Shown: positions 53,827 through 62,734, counted from the stretch's first letter. The stretch: 64,000 bases of DNA from Winogradskya consettensis (GCF_018332715.1 NZ_BOQP01000012.1:1-64000), one strand, 5' to 3'. Numbers and translations: made by a program. The notes: a model not told the origin generated them from the letters alone.

Positions 53827-54308
53827 GGCCGTAACTCAAGGGAAGTGCGGCCGATCCGGATCGGCACGCCAAGGGGGACGGGAGTAGGTCCGGAGACCTT
53901 ACCGCGATCGAGATAGGTGCCGTTCGTCGAGCCGAGATCCTCGACGAACCACTGGCCGTCCCGCGGAACGAGCCGGGCATGCCGGGCCGACGCGAAGTCG
54001 TCCGTGATGACGAGGGTCGAATCCTCGGCACGCCCTATCGTGATGTGAGCCTCACCCAGAGTGATCCTGGTGCCGGCAAGCTGACCCGCGGTCACGACCA
54101 GTTGCCGGGCCGCCTTGCCGCGTTTCGCCTTCGCCGGCCGGCCCTGAGGCATCACGCCGCCGCCCACCCCCCGGGGCGTAGCCACGATGCTCTTGGACCG
54201 GACACCGGCGAAGAGATCCTTACGGATCACCCCGACCACCGTGAACACGAAGATCCACAGCAGGATGAGGAAGCCGAAACGAGCGACGGTGAGGACGAAT
54301 TCAGGCAA
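53823..54308 (-). CDS. fhaB: FHA-domain protein FhaB/FipA
   Basis: 161 residues. One N-terminal membrane segment (FGFLILLWIFVFTVVGVIRK), a basic linker and a C-terminal FHA domain with GRAEDSTLVI, SARHARL and DLGSTNGTYLD, the phosphothreonine-binding motifs. FhaB homologues recruit division proteins to the membrane after phosphorylation by PknA/B. Four to five bases separate it from the fhaA stop region on the same strand. Confidence 0.94.
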   Translation of the reverse strand: MPEFVLTVARFGFLILLWIFVFTVVGVIRKDLFAGVRSKSIVATPRGVGGGVMPQGRPAKAKRGKAARQLVVTAGQLAGTRITLGEAHITIGRAEDSTLVITDDFASARHARLVPRDGQWFVEDLGSTNGTYLDRGKVSGPTPVPLGVPIRIGRTSLELRP

Positions 54309-54313
54309 GGTGC

Positions 54314-55069
54314 CTAGCCGTCCACTCGGAACGTCAACGTCGTCGTCCCCAACTGGATCATGTCGCCCGGGTTCAGGGCCACCGCCGACACCCGCTGGCC
54401 ATTGACCATGGTGCCGTTGGTCGAGCCCAGATCCGTCAACACGACCTGGCTGCCGTCGTAATCCAGCCGCGCGTGGCGGCGGGAGATCCCGACGTCGGGC
54501 AGGCGCAGGTTGGCCTGGTCACCTCGGCCGATCACCGTCGACCCCATCTGCAGGGGATAGGTACGCCCGTCGCCGGAGACAAGGCCGACGCTGCGACCGT
54601 TGTGCCCCTGCTGCTGGTAACCACCCTGCTGCTGGTCATAAGGCGAATACGCGGGCTGCGAGTCATAGGCGGGCTGCTGCACCGGAGCGACCTCGCCGCC
54701 GGTGTACACCTCCGCCGTGACCCGGAACATCCCCGTGTCCAGCCCATCGCCCCGCTCGATCTCGACGATCACGTCCCCGTAGACCGTCCAGGCCTGCTCG
54801 CCGATGAACTCCGCCTGCGACTGGGCCAGTTCCTGGGCCAGCGCGGCGGCATACGGCGCCAGCCTGCTGTGGTCATAGGGGGACAGATCGATGACGTAGC
54901 GGTTCGGCACGAGAGTCCGGCCACCGGCGAGAATAGCCTTGTGGGCTTCGGCCTCCCGCTGCATGGCATTCAGAATCTCCACCGGGTGCACGACACCCTT
55001 GAACACCTTGGCGAAGGCCCCCTCGACAAGGCCTTCCAATCGCTTCTCAAAGCGCTGCAGCACGCTCAC
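54314..55069 (-). CDS. fhaA: FHA-domain protein FhaA
   Basis: 251 residues. N-terminal DUF3662 domain (VLQRFEKRLEGLVEGAFAKVFKG, NRYVIDLSPYDH), a Gln/Tyr-rich linker (SPYDQQQGGYQQQG) and a C-terminal FHA domain with GRGDQANLRLPD, SRRHARLDYD and DLGSTNGTMVNG. FhaA homologues bind phosphorylated MviN and PknB to control lipid II export. The GTG after GAGGAGG was chosen; an ATG 18 codons upstream is in frame but poorly placed. First gene of the operon. A perfect hairpin lies about 100 bases upstream. Confidence 0.94.
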   Translation of the reverse strand: MSVLQRFEKRLEGLVEGAFAKVFKGVVHPVEILNAMQREAEAHKAILAGGRTLVPNRYVIDLSPYDHSRLAPYAAALAQELAQSQAEFIGEQAWTVYGDVIVEIERGDGLDTGMFRVTAEVYTGGEVAPVQQPAYDSQPAYSPYDQQQGGYQQQGHNGRSVGLVSGDGRTYPLQMGSTVIGRGDQANLRLPDVGISRRHARLDYDGSQVVLTDLGSTNGTMVNGQRVSAVALNPGDMIQLGTTTLTFRVDG

Positions 55070-55165
55070 CGGCTCCTCCTCGGGTTCCGAGGACATGATG
55101 GTATCCGGCCGCCGCTTGCGCATCTCTGCGACGAGCGGCCGGTCGCTCCTGACCCTCGTATAACG

Positions 55166-55203
55166 CCCCGCGACGCCGTGCTAGTCTTCCTGGCGTCGCG
55201 GGG
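55166..55203. promoter_or_regulatory. Perfect 12-bp hairpin upstream of the fhaA-pknB operon
   Basis: CCCCGCGACGCC and GGCGTCGCGGGG around a 14-base loop. It lies 97 bases before the fhaA start and 62 bases before tRNA-Leu, between divergent genes. It may be an operator or a structured leader. A terminator is less likely as no transcript end is expected there. Confidence 0.6.
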
Positions 55204-55264
55204 AAACACCTGCTCGCGATGTAACGAGGGACAGCGTAGTCTGTTCCGGCTAACTGAATGCCAC

Positions 55265-55347
55265 GGGGATGTGGCGGAATGGCAGACGCGCACGGTTCAG
55301 GTCCGTGTGTCCGAAAGGACGTGGGGGTTCAACTCCCCCCATCCCCA
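55265..55347 (+). tRNA. tRNA-Leu (anticodon CAG)
   Basis: 83 bases, class II. Acceptor stem GGGGATG/CATCCCC, anticodon stem CACGG/CCGTG around TTCAGGT (anticodon CAG), long variable arm GTGTCCGAAAGGACGT, T-arm GGGGGTTCAACTCCCCC, discriminator A. CCA is not encoded. Confidence 0.97.
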
Positions 55348-55356
55348 CGAGTGACC

Positions 55357-55396
55357 AGGGACTCTATGCTCGCAGAAAGCGCGAGCTAGGGTCCCT
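55357..55396 (+). terminator. Hairpin after tRNA-Leu
   Basis: Outer arms AGGGAC / GTCCCT and inner arms CTCGC / GCGAG around AGAAAGC form a two-part stem starting ten bases after the tRNA. A likely processing or termination signal. Confidence 0.65.
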
Positions 55397-55768
55397 CGTC
55401 ATGTCTGCTCCGGGGGCCGAGCCCCCGGAAGCCCCGCGGTGCGGTGGTGGCGGTCAACCCTGCGGTTGTCGCGCCCGCGCGGTCGTTCAACCTCGAAGTG
55501 CTCGCGGGCGTCGCTGAGTCTCGATCAAAATCCTTGTTGGCGGGGCCGAATGCGTCACATCCTTTGGCCGCGGGGTCCCTTTTGCCGGTTTTCGAGCGGG
55601 ATCAAGTTGTTACCGAGTTGGGGGCGGCCGGGCGCGGCGTCGGCGCCGGGGGATCGTTTGGGTGAAGTTGGGCGGCGGGGGCGCTGTGGGTTGTGGAAGA
55701 GCGGGTGGGCCGGGGGGCGTTATGCTCTCGACTGATTTCTTGGTGTCGAGGGCTTTGGAGAGTTGCTC
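55397..55768 (+). other. Intergenic region before the epimerase gene
   Basis: No supportable gene. It contains a perfect 8-bp hairpin CCGGGGGC-CGA-GCCCCCGG (55410-55428) and the leader of the epimerase operon. A 73-codon GTG frame (55444-55665) has no ribosome site or family likeness and was not called. Confidence 0.45.
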
Positions 55769-56842
55769 GTGGGCGTTGCTCTGGTGACTGGATCAGGTGG
55801 GCTCATCGGGTCCGAGGCTGTTCGGCATTTTGCTGGGCTTGGGCTGGATGTCGTGGGGATCGACAACGACATGCGGCAGGAGTTCTTCGGGGCTGAGGCG
55901 TCTACCGCGTGGAACGTGCAGCGGTTGACTGCTGACCTCGGGTCGCAGTACTCGCACCATGGCGTGGACATCCGGGACCGGGATGCCGTGGCCAGGATCT
56001 TCGAGAAGTACGGCAAGGACATCGCCGTTGTCATCCACGCTGCGGCGCAGCCTTCGCACGACTGGGCTGTGCGGGACCCGTTCACTGATTTCGATGTGAA
56101 CGCCGGGGGCACGCTCACGATGCTGCAGAACACGCGTGAGCACTGCATCGAGGCGCCGTTCATCCACTGCTCCACCAACAAGGTGTACGGCGACACGCCG
56201 AACCGGCTTCCGCTGGTCGAGCAGGAGACGCGCTGGGAGCTCGACTCGGCACACCCTTACTACGAGGGCATCACCGAGGACATGTCGATCGACCAGACGC
56301 TGCACTCGGTGTTCGGCGCGTCCAAGGTCGCCGCCGACGTGATGGCCCAGGAGTACGGCCGCTACTTCGGCATGAAGACCGCGATCTTCCGGGGTGGCAC
56401 GCTCACCGGGCCGGCGCACTCCGCCACCGAGCTGCACGGCTTCCTCGGGTACGTCATGCGCGCGAACATGGAACGCCGGACGTACCGGATCTTCGGCTAC
56501 AAGGGCAAGCAGGTACGCGACGCCATCCACAGCCACGACGTGCTCAGCGCGTTCGAGGCGTTCTTCCGCAACCCCGGTTCCGCCAAGGTCTACAACCTGG
56601 GTGGCGGACGGCACTCCAACGTGTCGAACCTCGAGGCGTTCGCGATCGCCGGCCGGATCAGCGGCACCGAGATGATCACCGAGTACGTCGAGGACAACCG
56701 GATCGGCGACCACCAGTGGTGGATCGGCTCGATGGCGGCGTTCCAGGCCGACTACCCGCAGTGGAAGCAGGTCTACGACGTCCCGATGATCCTGCAGGAG
56801 ATCCACGACGCGAACGTCGACAAGTGGGTTCCGGCATCATGA
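55769..56842 (+). CDS. Sugar-nucleotide epimerase (CDP-paratose 2-epimerase-like SDR)
   Basis: 357 residues, extended short-chain dehydrogenase. NAD motif [30 protein letters not shown], and the later [15 protein letters not shown] typical of the tyvelose/paratose epimerase group. At the usual YxxxK position it reads FGASK, with Phe in place of the catalytic Tyr; I recall the same change in close relatives. The GTG follows GGAGAG at six bases. Its stop overlaps the WecG/TagA gene (ATGA). Product unknown; probably supplies or modifies a sugar for a surface glycan. Confidence 0.85.
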   Translation: MGVALVTGSGGLIGSEAVRHFAGLGLDVVGIDNDMRQEFFGAEASTAWNVQRLTADLGSQYSHHGVDIRDRDAVARIFEKYGKDIAVVIHAAAQPSHDWAVRDPFTDFDVNAGGTLTMLQNTREHCIEAPFIHCSTNKVYGDTPNRLPLVEQETRWELDSAHPYYEGITEDMSIDQTLHSVFGASKVAADVMAQEYGRYFGMKTAIFRGGTLTGPAHSATELHGFLGYVMRANMERRTYRIFGYKGKQVRDAIHSHDVLSAFEAFFRNPGSAKVYNLGGGRHSNVSNLEAFAIAGRISGTEMITEYVEDNRIGDHQWWIGSMAAFQADYPQWKQVYDVPMILQEIHDANVDKWVPAS

Positions 56843-57645
56843 TCGACCTGGGCAAGAAAAACGTCCTCGGTGTGCTCGTCGACGCGGTCGACTACGAAGC
56901 TGCCACCGCCAAGATCATCGAGGCGGCTCGCGAGCGAAAGCACTATGCGGTGACCGCGCTCGCCGTGCACGGCGTGATGACCGGTGTGCAGGACAAGGCC
57001 CACAACGCCCGGCTCAACTCATTCGACCTGGTGACTCCGGACGGCCAGCCCGTGCGCGGAGCCATGAACCTGCTCGACCACGCAGACCTCGCCGACCGGG
57101 TCTACGGGCCCGAGCTGACCCTGCGGGTGCTGCGGGAGGCCGCGGCCGAGGGCCTGCCCGTCTACCTGTACGGGTCGACGCAGCCGGTTCTCGACAAGCT
57201 GGTCCCGGCCCTGGAGCAGATGTTCCCCGCGCTGAAGCTGGCAGGTGTCGAGCCGTCGAAGTTCCGCAGCAACGAGCCCGGCGAAGACGTTGAGATCGCC
57301 GACCGGATCAAGGCCTCCGGTGCCCGGATCGTGCTGGTCGGCCTGGGCTGCCCCCGGCAGGAGATCTGGACGTACGCCATGCGCCCGCTGCTCGACATGC
57401 CGCTGCTCGCCGTCGGCGCGGCCTTCGACTACCACGCCGGCCTGTTGAAGAACCCGCCCGCGTGGATGCAGAAGTACGCCCTCGAGTGGCTGTGGCGTCT
57501 CGGTCTCGAGCCCAAGCGACTGTGGAAGCGTTACCTCCTGCTCAACCCCGCCTACGTGTCGCGGCTCGCGGCACAGAAGGCCGGGCTGTGGAAGGCGACC
57601 CCGCCGGCACCGACCACCGACAAGGTGCAGAAGTTCGCGGTCTGA
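56839..57645 (+). CDS. WecG/TagA/CpsF family glycosyltransferase
   Basis: 268 residues. Family motifs: [56 protein letters not shown] and [19 protein letters not shown], ending in [14 protein letters not shown]. Members transfer an N-acetylmannosamine or uronic acid sugar onto a lipid-linked acceptor in wall teichoic acid or polysaccharide synthesis. Translation is coupled to the epimerase. The two-gene set suggests a small surface-glycan module. A 285-base gap with no gene follows. Confidence 0.92.
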   Translation: MIDLGKKNVLGVLVDAVDYEAATAKIIEAARERKHYAVTALAVHGVMTGVQDKAHNARLNSFDLVTPDGQPVRGAMNLLDHADLADRVYGPELTLRVLREAAAEGLPVYLYGSTQPVLDKLVPALEQMFPALKLAGVEPSKFRSNEPGEDVEIADRIKASGARIVLVGLGCPRQEIWTYAMRPLLDMPLLAVGAAFDYHAGLLKNPPAWMQKYALEWLWRLGLEPKRLWKRYLLLNPAYVSRLAAQKAGLWKATPPAPTTDKVQKFAV

Positions 57646-57930
57646 GGGAGTGCCGGGACCCCATCGCGTTCGCGGAGTTGAGGGGATCCCGGCCGACCTC
57701 CCCAGGTCGAGCACGCAGCGACCGATGAACATTCGCGAGCATCCGCACCGGCCGTCTGACACCCGACACTAGGACACGCGTCACGGGCGCAACAGGGGGC
57801 ATTGTCCACTTCGCCCATTGGGCTGAGGGCGTACCGTGGTCATCTGACAACGCAGCGTAAAAGCATGACCCCTACGGGTTTCCGGTCCGGTGATTTCCCG
57901 GTTTTGCGAGTTGCGCGACAGGTGAAGTCT

Positions 57931-58605
57931 GTGGATGTGAACACCACGACGGACCTCATTCTCATCGGCGCTCTCGCCGTGGTCTGGCTCACCGCCGGGC
58001 TGCTCGCCGACACGCTCCCGGTTGCCCGCACCGCCCGCGAGCTCCGCCGGCGCGCCCGGCTGCTCTCCACTGTGGTCGGTGCCGGTGCCGGGCTGTTCGT
58101 CGCGGTGCTCGTCATGACCGGCCTGTTCCCCGGCGACACTTCCGCGCCGGCCGCGGCTCTCTTCCCGGCGGTCCCGGCGCTGTTCGTGCTGACCATGACC
58201 GCGCGGCGCCTCGGCCAGATCCGGCGCGGCGCCGGCGCATTCGCCACCGCGCCGCTCGCACCGGCCCCGCCCGCGCTGCGTGCTGCTGCCGCGCATCCGC
58301 TGGTCGCCGTTCCGTTGCAGGTGACAGGTTTGGCGGCGCTGCTCGGCGTACCCATCGCTGCTGATCTTGTGGAAGTGCCCGGTGCCGACTTCGCGGGCAT
58401 CGCGATCGGCATCGTCGGCGTCGCGGCCCTTTCCCTGGTCCTGCGGCACGCGATCCGGCACAGCCGGCTCAACCTCGCGGTGCTGGCCCCGATCGGGCGG
58501 ATGCGCCACGCGCCCGTCCTGCGCACCGAGCGCTACACCCCGCTGCCCGAGGAGACGCCGACCGACCGCGCCATCGGTGCGGGCGCGGTCGATCTGGCTG
58601 CCTGA
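57931..58605 (+). CDS. Membrane protein with four hydrophobic segments
   Basis: About 224 residues. Segments: LILIGALAVVWLTAGLLAD, LLSTVVGAGAGLFVAVLVMTG, AALFPAVPALFVLTM and ADFAGIAIGIVGVAALSLVL; the rest is cytoplasmic and ends in an acidic tail. No family recognised. The start is uncertain: GTG 57931 has AGGTGA five bases upstream, GTG 57937 and ATG 57865 are alternatives. It is convergent with the next gene, with one base between stops. Confidence 0.6.
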   Translation: MDVNTTTDLILIGALAVVWLTAGLLADTLPVARTARELRRRARLLSTVVGAGAGLFVAVLVMTGLFPGDTSAPAAALFPAVPALFVLTMTARRLGQIRRGAGAFATAPLAPAPPALRAAAAHPLVAVPLQVTGLAALLGVPIAADLVEVPGADFAGIAIGIVGVAALSLVLRHAIRHSRLNLAVLAPIGRMRHAPVLRTERYTPLPEETPTDRAIGAGAVDLAA

Positions 58606-58606
58606 C

Positions 58607-59089
58607 CTACTGCTTGCCGCGGTTGGATTCCTGCACGTAGAGCAGTTCGAGGATCGACCGGGCCGCCTCGAACCAGCGGTCCAGCCAGTCGGAGGCCGGC
58701 ATCGCGCCGCGCCCCGGAAGCTCCATCAACAGACCACGCAGCAACGGGTGATCAGCCATCGACTGCGCCGCCGCCCCGAGCTGCGGCGGCAACGGGGTGG
58801 GGGTCGCCGTCGAGTCGATCCAGCCACCCGGCGGGAATACCGGCTCGGTCAGGCCCTGCATGTCCAGTGCCGGCATCTTCCCCGTGCGATCCTGGTCCAT
58901 CGGGTTACGCGTCGGCAGACCGGCCGCCGAAAGAGAACCGGGGCCGCCCCGCCCCATCAGCTCCGCTTCGCCGTGCTCCCCCGACATGGACCCCTCGCGC
59001 CGATTCTGCCGGTACGCGCTCACACCCCCGCTGAACCGGTCCTGCGCGCTCGGGTTCCCGCTGCTGAGGTTGTCGGAACCGATCGTCAT
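58607..59089 (-). CDS. Hypothetical protein, 160 residues
   Basis: Hydrophilic, Gly/Pro/Ser-rich in the first two thirds (SSGNPSAQDRFSGG; GRGGPGSLSAAGLPTRNPM), with a better ordered C-terminus (PLLRGLLMELPGRG; WLDRWFEAARSILELLYVQE) that looks helical. AGGGCG precedes the ATG. No domain or membrane segment known. Possibly a lineage-specific protein. Confidence 0.6.
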   Translation of the reverse strand: MTIGSDNLSSGNPSAQDRFSGGVSAYRQNRREGSMSGEHGEAELMGRGGPGSLSAAGLPTRNPMDQDRTGKMPALDMQGLTEPVFPPGGWIDSTATPTPLPPQLGAAAQSMADHPLLRGLLMELPGRGAMPASDWLDRWFEAARSILELLYVQESNRGKQ

Positions 59090-59898
59090 GTGTTCGCCCT
59101 GCCTCGCTCGTTGAATTGCCCTGCCCGCACCGTCACGAGGTGGCCCTGCCCGCACCGTCACGCGAGGGAGACAGTCAGCCATACGGGCGACAGCGGTACG
59201 TCAGTGCAGTCCGGCCCGCACTTAAGGCGTTCAACGAGGTGGCGCGCGTCCGGCGACGGTACAAAATCCTTAAATTACGCATAACAGCCCACGGCCCGCG
59301 AAAGCTGCGGGCGTGGGCTCATGGCCTCACTCAGCCGTCCTCCGGCCTGCTCCAGCCCACCCGGGAGATCGGGTCCAGGATCGGCCCGGGCTTTTCTGGA
59401 CCGGCAATGGCCACTGGCTGGTCACCCGCGGTCGCACGCCTGCTTCTGGGTCGACGATGGCAACTGGGCTCGGTTGCCCGAGGCCGGTTGGTTGCCCATC
59501 GTCAGATGGTCGACCCTGGTCGGATGGTTGACCCGGTCGGATGGATGACCCCGGTCGGATGGTGACCGTGGTCGCTCGCCTGACCTGGTCGCGCGTCAGG
59601 CCAGGCGAACACGGACCTGGCGGGCCGGTCGGCACCTCATCGAGGCCCGGACTCCTCAGGACCCGGAATCCCTCAAAGCGCGGTACCCCTGCGAGGCCGA
59701 CCGGCCGATTTGTTGCTGAACCGGCCGTGCGGGGCCGGTGTTAATGCAACCGGCCGTGCGGGGCCGGTGTTGGTGCAACCGGCCGTGCGGGGCCGGGTGT
59801 CGTGTCGTCGACCGTGCGGAGCCGACGCTGCGCCGCCGGCCGTGCGGGGCCGGCGTCCTACTTCCCGGCCGTGAGGGCCGGTGTTCTACCAGGCAGGG
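59090..59898. other. Gene-poor region with repeats and hairpins
   Basis: No convincing gene on either strand. It holds two copies of CCCTGCCCGCACCGTCACG near 59117-59163. A strong hairpin at 59286-59319 has a 13-bp stem (AGCCCACG... / ...CGTGGGCT with one bulged G). Short GGTCGGATGG-type repeats lie near 59510-59565, followed by the palindromic repeat array listed separately. Confidence 0.6.
59719..59887. repeat. Tandem array of palindromic CCGGCC...GGCCGG units
   Basis: Two 29-base units (AACCGGCCGTGCGGGGCCGG plus GTGTTNNTGC) and four more degenerate ones. Each unit contains CCGGCC and GGCCGG arms and can form a hairpin. It lies directly beyond the 3' end of the DUF397 gene and is similar in style to the array at 19030. 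Confidence 0.85.
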
Positions 59899-60123
59899 TT
59901 ACCGATCGAACTCCCCGTCCTTGGCGCCACCCACGAACGCGTCCCACTCGTCCGCGGTGAAGATCAGCGCGGGACCGGTCGGGTTCTTCGAGTCGCGCAC
60001 CGCGATCGCCTTGTCTACAAACGCCACTTCGACGCAGTTGTCGCAATTGGGACCGCTACGGGTGCTCTTGAACCACTGTGCACGGCTCAGATTGATCCGG
60101 AAACCCTTGGTTTCGACTTCCAC
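59899..60123 (-). CDS. DUF397 protein (Scr1-type)
   Basis: 74 residues. DUF397 pattern: AQWFKSTRSGPNCDNCVEVAF, then VAVRDSKNPTGPALIFTADEWDAFVGG (written here in parts), matching small actinobacterial proteins that partner XRE-DUF5753 regulators. The gene overlaps the end of that regulator by 37 bases in another frame, a common arrangement. Such pairs have been described as Scr1-like toxin-antitoxin or pathway-specific regulators. Cytoplasmic. Confidence 0.92.
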   Translation of the reverse strand: MEVETKGFRINLSRAQWFKSTRSGPNCDNCVEVAFVDKAIAVRDSKNPTGPALIFTADEWDAFVGGAKDGEFDR

Positions 60124-60974
60124 AATGGCTCCTCTGCCAGCAATGCGATCATGTTCCTGGACTCCTCCGGGGGGAGGGCCGTCGATCGGATGGCATCGAA
60201 GATTGAGTTGTACTTGCTCAGTTCGTCGACCTTCTCCAGAAATAGCCCGCCGGTCGCGTTCTCCACGAACACCACGTCCGGGTCCTCGGCATCCGGGAAG
60301 TCGAGGATCGCGAAAGTGCCATCCATGCCGGCGTGCGCCCCTGCCGCGAAGGGCAGGATCTGGAGAGTGACGTTCGGCAACGCGGCCATCTCAGCCAGAC
60401 GGAAAAGTTGATCTCTCATCACGTCGTCGCCACCGACCGGGCGACTCACCACCGCCTCATCGAGCACCACCCAAAGATCGATCGGATCGTCCTGAATCAA
60501 TAACGCTTGGCGCGCCATTCGGACTCGTACCCGTTGCTCGATTTGTTGGTCGGTGTCACTCAGTCGGGCGCCCCGAATCAATGCATCTGCGTACATATCG
60601 GTCTGGAGAAGTCCGGGAATCACCTGCTGCTCGTACGCCCGAACGGATCGAGCGGCGGCCTCCATCCCCACATAAGCGCCGGTCAGAACCGTACTGAACG
60701 GGTGCCACCACCCTTTTTGCCGGGCTTCGCGGGCAATTTGGACGAGCTCGTCGGACACCGCGCCGTCAACGCGGTAGATGTCCACCATGTCCTTCACGTC
60801 ACGTGGGGTGGCACTGGTGTGGCCGGTCTCGATCCTGGACACCTTGGACGGCGAGCAGCCGAGGCGGTCGGCCACCACGTCGATCGTCACGCCCGCTGCT
60901 TCGCGATATTTACGCAGCTCGGCGCCGAGTCGGCGACGACGGATGGTTGGGCTTCGGCGCGGATTCACGCTCAC
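60087..60974 (-). CDS. XRE-family regulator with DUF5753
   Basis: 295 residues. Helix-turn-helix in the first 75 (LGAELRKYREAAGVTIDVVADRLGCSPSKVSRIETG listed in parts: VTIDVVADRLGCSPSKVSRI). DUF5753 follows with EQQVIPGLLQTDMYADALI, RQALLIQDDPIDLWVVLDEAV, and VTLQILPFAAGAHAGMDGTF. These proteins regulate the adjoining DUF397 gene and sometimes development or antibiotic genes. Operon with DUF397 by overlap. Confidence 0.92.
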   Translation of the reverse strand: MSVNPRRSPTIRRRRLGAELRKYREAAGVTIDVVADRLGCSPSKVSRIETGHTSATPRDVKDMVDIYRVDGAVSDELVQIAREARQKGWWHPFSTVLTGAYVGMEAAARSVRAYEQQVIPGLLQTDMYADALIRGARLSDTDQQIEQRVRVRMARQALLIQDDPIDLWVVLDEAVVSRPVGGDDVMRDQLFRLAEMAALPNVTLQILPFAAGAHAGMDGTFAILDFPDAEDPDVVFVENATGGLFLEKVDELSKYNSIFDAIRSTALPPEESRNMIALLAEEPLWKSKPRVSGSI

Positions 60975-61435
60975 CTCCGGTAGGTGGCGGAACCGGCAAG
61001 TTGCTCCGCCGTACGGCGTTTGTCGGCTCCAGTCTGGCTGTTGATCTCTTGATCCTTCAAGCGTCGACAGTGATCACTTCGTCACGGACGGCTGACATGC
61101 AACTTGCATCGATTACAGGCGTGGTGCAATCTTTCGGGTATGGCGCTCGTCACCGCACGAATCGGTGATGGCCGTCAGGCCCGGCAGTTCGTGAACGGCA
61201 CAACACCGATCATGGTCTGCCTGATCTCTTGATTGTCCTACGTGGACTCCGATAAGTCGCGGAGTTACTCCACCGGCTGACGGAGGGCCGGTCGCGTCAT
61301 TACGGCACCATTGTGATGATTGGCACCCTCACAAGGTTGCCAAGACGTACGAGCCGGGCACACTGGAGCATCTGTGTTCACCGTGTGGCAAATCGGTGTT
61401 TGCCCCCCAAATTCGGGTTCAGGACAGGAGATGGC
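60975..61435. other. Intergenic region upstream of divergent genes
   Basis: No gene seen. It separates the XRE-DUF5753 gene from the divergent 99-residue protein gene and must hold both promoters; I could not fix either with confidence. Confidence 0.4.
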
Positions 61436-61735
61436 GTGCTTCCTCGGTCCGGCGATGTCATCCATGTGACGAAGGCGGCGAGTGTCCAATTCTCATCGCC
61501 CATGCTCTTCCGGGTCATCCGAGTTCATGACTGGCCGACATACGACGGCTGGATCTGGCTCGACGGCTACGAACTCAACGCAGGCGGCGACGCCGTCGAG
61601 CGCCGCTCCATCTTTGTGCAGGTCGGCGGCCTGCGCCAGGTCGGCAAGGCGCCCGACCCGCGCGCCCGCAACGCCCGTCAGCCGGGATTGACCTCGGGCG
61701 CGATCCCGACCCGTGCCCTGCGCGCCAACCGCTGA
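61436..61735 (+). CDS. Conserved 99-residue hypothetical protein
   Basis: Reads MLPRSGDVIHVTKAASVQF, then FRVIRVHDWPTYDGWIWLDGY and RRSIFVQVGGLRQV, a beta-rich fold that I recall as a conserved actinobacterial hypothetical protein. GTG start with GGAG five bases upstream. The C-terminus is Arg/Ala-rich and less ordered. Divergent from the Scr1-type pair. Function unknown. Confidence 0.7.
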   Translation: MLPRSGDVIHVTKAASVQFSSPMLFRVIRVHDWPTYDGWIWLDGYELNAGGDAVERRSIFVQVGGLRQVGKAPDPRARNARQPGLTSGAIPTRALRANR

Positions 61736-61750
61736 GCCTGCGTCCGCCGG

Positions 61751-61806
61751 CCAGGTGACGAACGGCCAGGTGACGAACGGCCGGGTGACGAACGGCCGGG
61801 TGACGA
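61751..61806. repeat. 15-bp tandem repeats
   Basis: Three full units CC(A/G)GGTGACGAACGG and a partial fourth, between the convergent 99-residue protein gene and the PASTA protein gene. Confidence 0.9.
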
Positions 61807-61811
61807 TGGAG

Positions 61812-62639
61812 TCAGTCCTCGTCGTAGTCGACGGACGGCGTGGCGGTGGGAGTGGACGGCGGCGTCGTGGTGGCGGTCGGCTCACTCGCGATGATCAGGT
61901 TCACGATCGTGTCATCGGGCACCTGCTGACCCTCGGCCGGGTCACTGCCGATGATCGTTCCTGGTGGGGCATCCGTGCTGGCCACGTAGCGCAGGCGGTA
62001 GTTGAGACCCTTGCGGTTCAACGCGTTTCTGGCCTCGTCCAGGGAGAGCCCTCGCAACGCGGGAATGGTGATGTCGCTGGCGGTGCTCGGCACCGCACTG
62101 GACGGGGTTGCCGAGGTCGGAGCGGCCGACGATGGCTTCGACGTCGGCCCGGTGGTAGCGGTCGCAGCCGGTGCGCGCGTCGCCGTGGGGGTCACCGCCG
62201 GGGTCCCCTGATCGGTTCCGCCATTCGACCTCACGATCAGATAGATCCCCCAGCCGAGCAGCGCGAGCAGCACAAACGCCACGATCCCCACCAGGATCGG
62301 CGTCCACCATCTGCCGCGGGGCTCATCCTCCGGAACGGCGGCCCAGTCCGTACGCGTGGCATCGTCGGCAGGTCCGGGTGCACGAACGCCGGCCCGGCCC
62401 GCCCAGATCTGGTCCTCGTCGTCCCAACCGGACGCGCCCCCACTGGCCGGCGCGTAAACCGACGTCGCGTCGTTGTCCGAAACCGGTCGGAAAACCGAGG
62501 TCGCGTCGGCATCGGACGGGACGGGCGGCAGGGCGCGGGTCTCGTCGCCGGCGCCGCTGTCACTCCCCCCGGTACGCCCGTTCGGCTCAATCTCGTCCTC
62601 GTCGCGGAACGGGAAGAACTCGCCGGTGTCATCGGACAT
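61812..62639 (-). CDS. Single-pass membrane protein with one PASTA domain
   Basis: 275 residues. A cytoplasmic N-terminus of about 110 residues, rich in Asp, Gly and Pro, carries repeated DATSVFRPVSD/DATSVYAPASG motifs that look like Thr-phosphorylation sites. One membrane segment (PILVGIVAFVLLALLGWGIYLIV), a Thr/Pro-rich linker and one PASTA domain (IPALRGLSLDEARNALNRKG; GSDPAEGQQVPDDTIVNLII) follow. No kinase domain. It may bind peptidoglycan fragments and take part in PknA/B signalling; that is inference from the domain and the DATSV repeats. Confidence 0.85.
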   Translation of the reverse strand: MSDDTGEFFPFRDEDEIEPNGRTGGSDSGAGDETRALPPVPSDADATSVFRPVSDNDATSVYAPASGGASGWDDEDQIWAGRAGVRAPGPADDATRTDWAAVPEDEPRGRWWTPILVGIVAFVLLALLGWGIYLIVRSNGGTDQGTPAVTPTATRAPAATATTGPTSKPSSAAPTSATPSSAVPSTASDITIPALRGLSLDEARNALNRKGLNYRLRYVASTDAPPGTIIGSDPAEGQQVPDDTIVNLIIASEPTATTTPPSTPTATPSVDYDED

Positions 62640-62734
62640 CGCCGTACCTTCCTCCCTGGTCCGCCCTCTGAGAAATCAACTTAACCAATCTTGAAGCATT
62701 CGCTCATCGATTCGCAGGCATCGTCAACGACCGC

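Noticed and set aside
55444..55665. 73-codon GTG frame after tRNA-Leu
   Set aside because: No ribosome site, no family likeness, and the sequence is dominated by hairpins.
59116..59565. 149-codon plus-strand frame in the repeat-rich gap
   Set aside because: Composition is that of random GC-rich DNA; it runs through short repeats and a strong hairpin and has no start signal.
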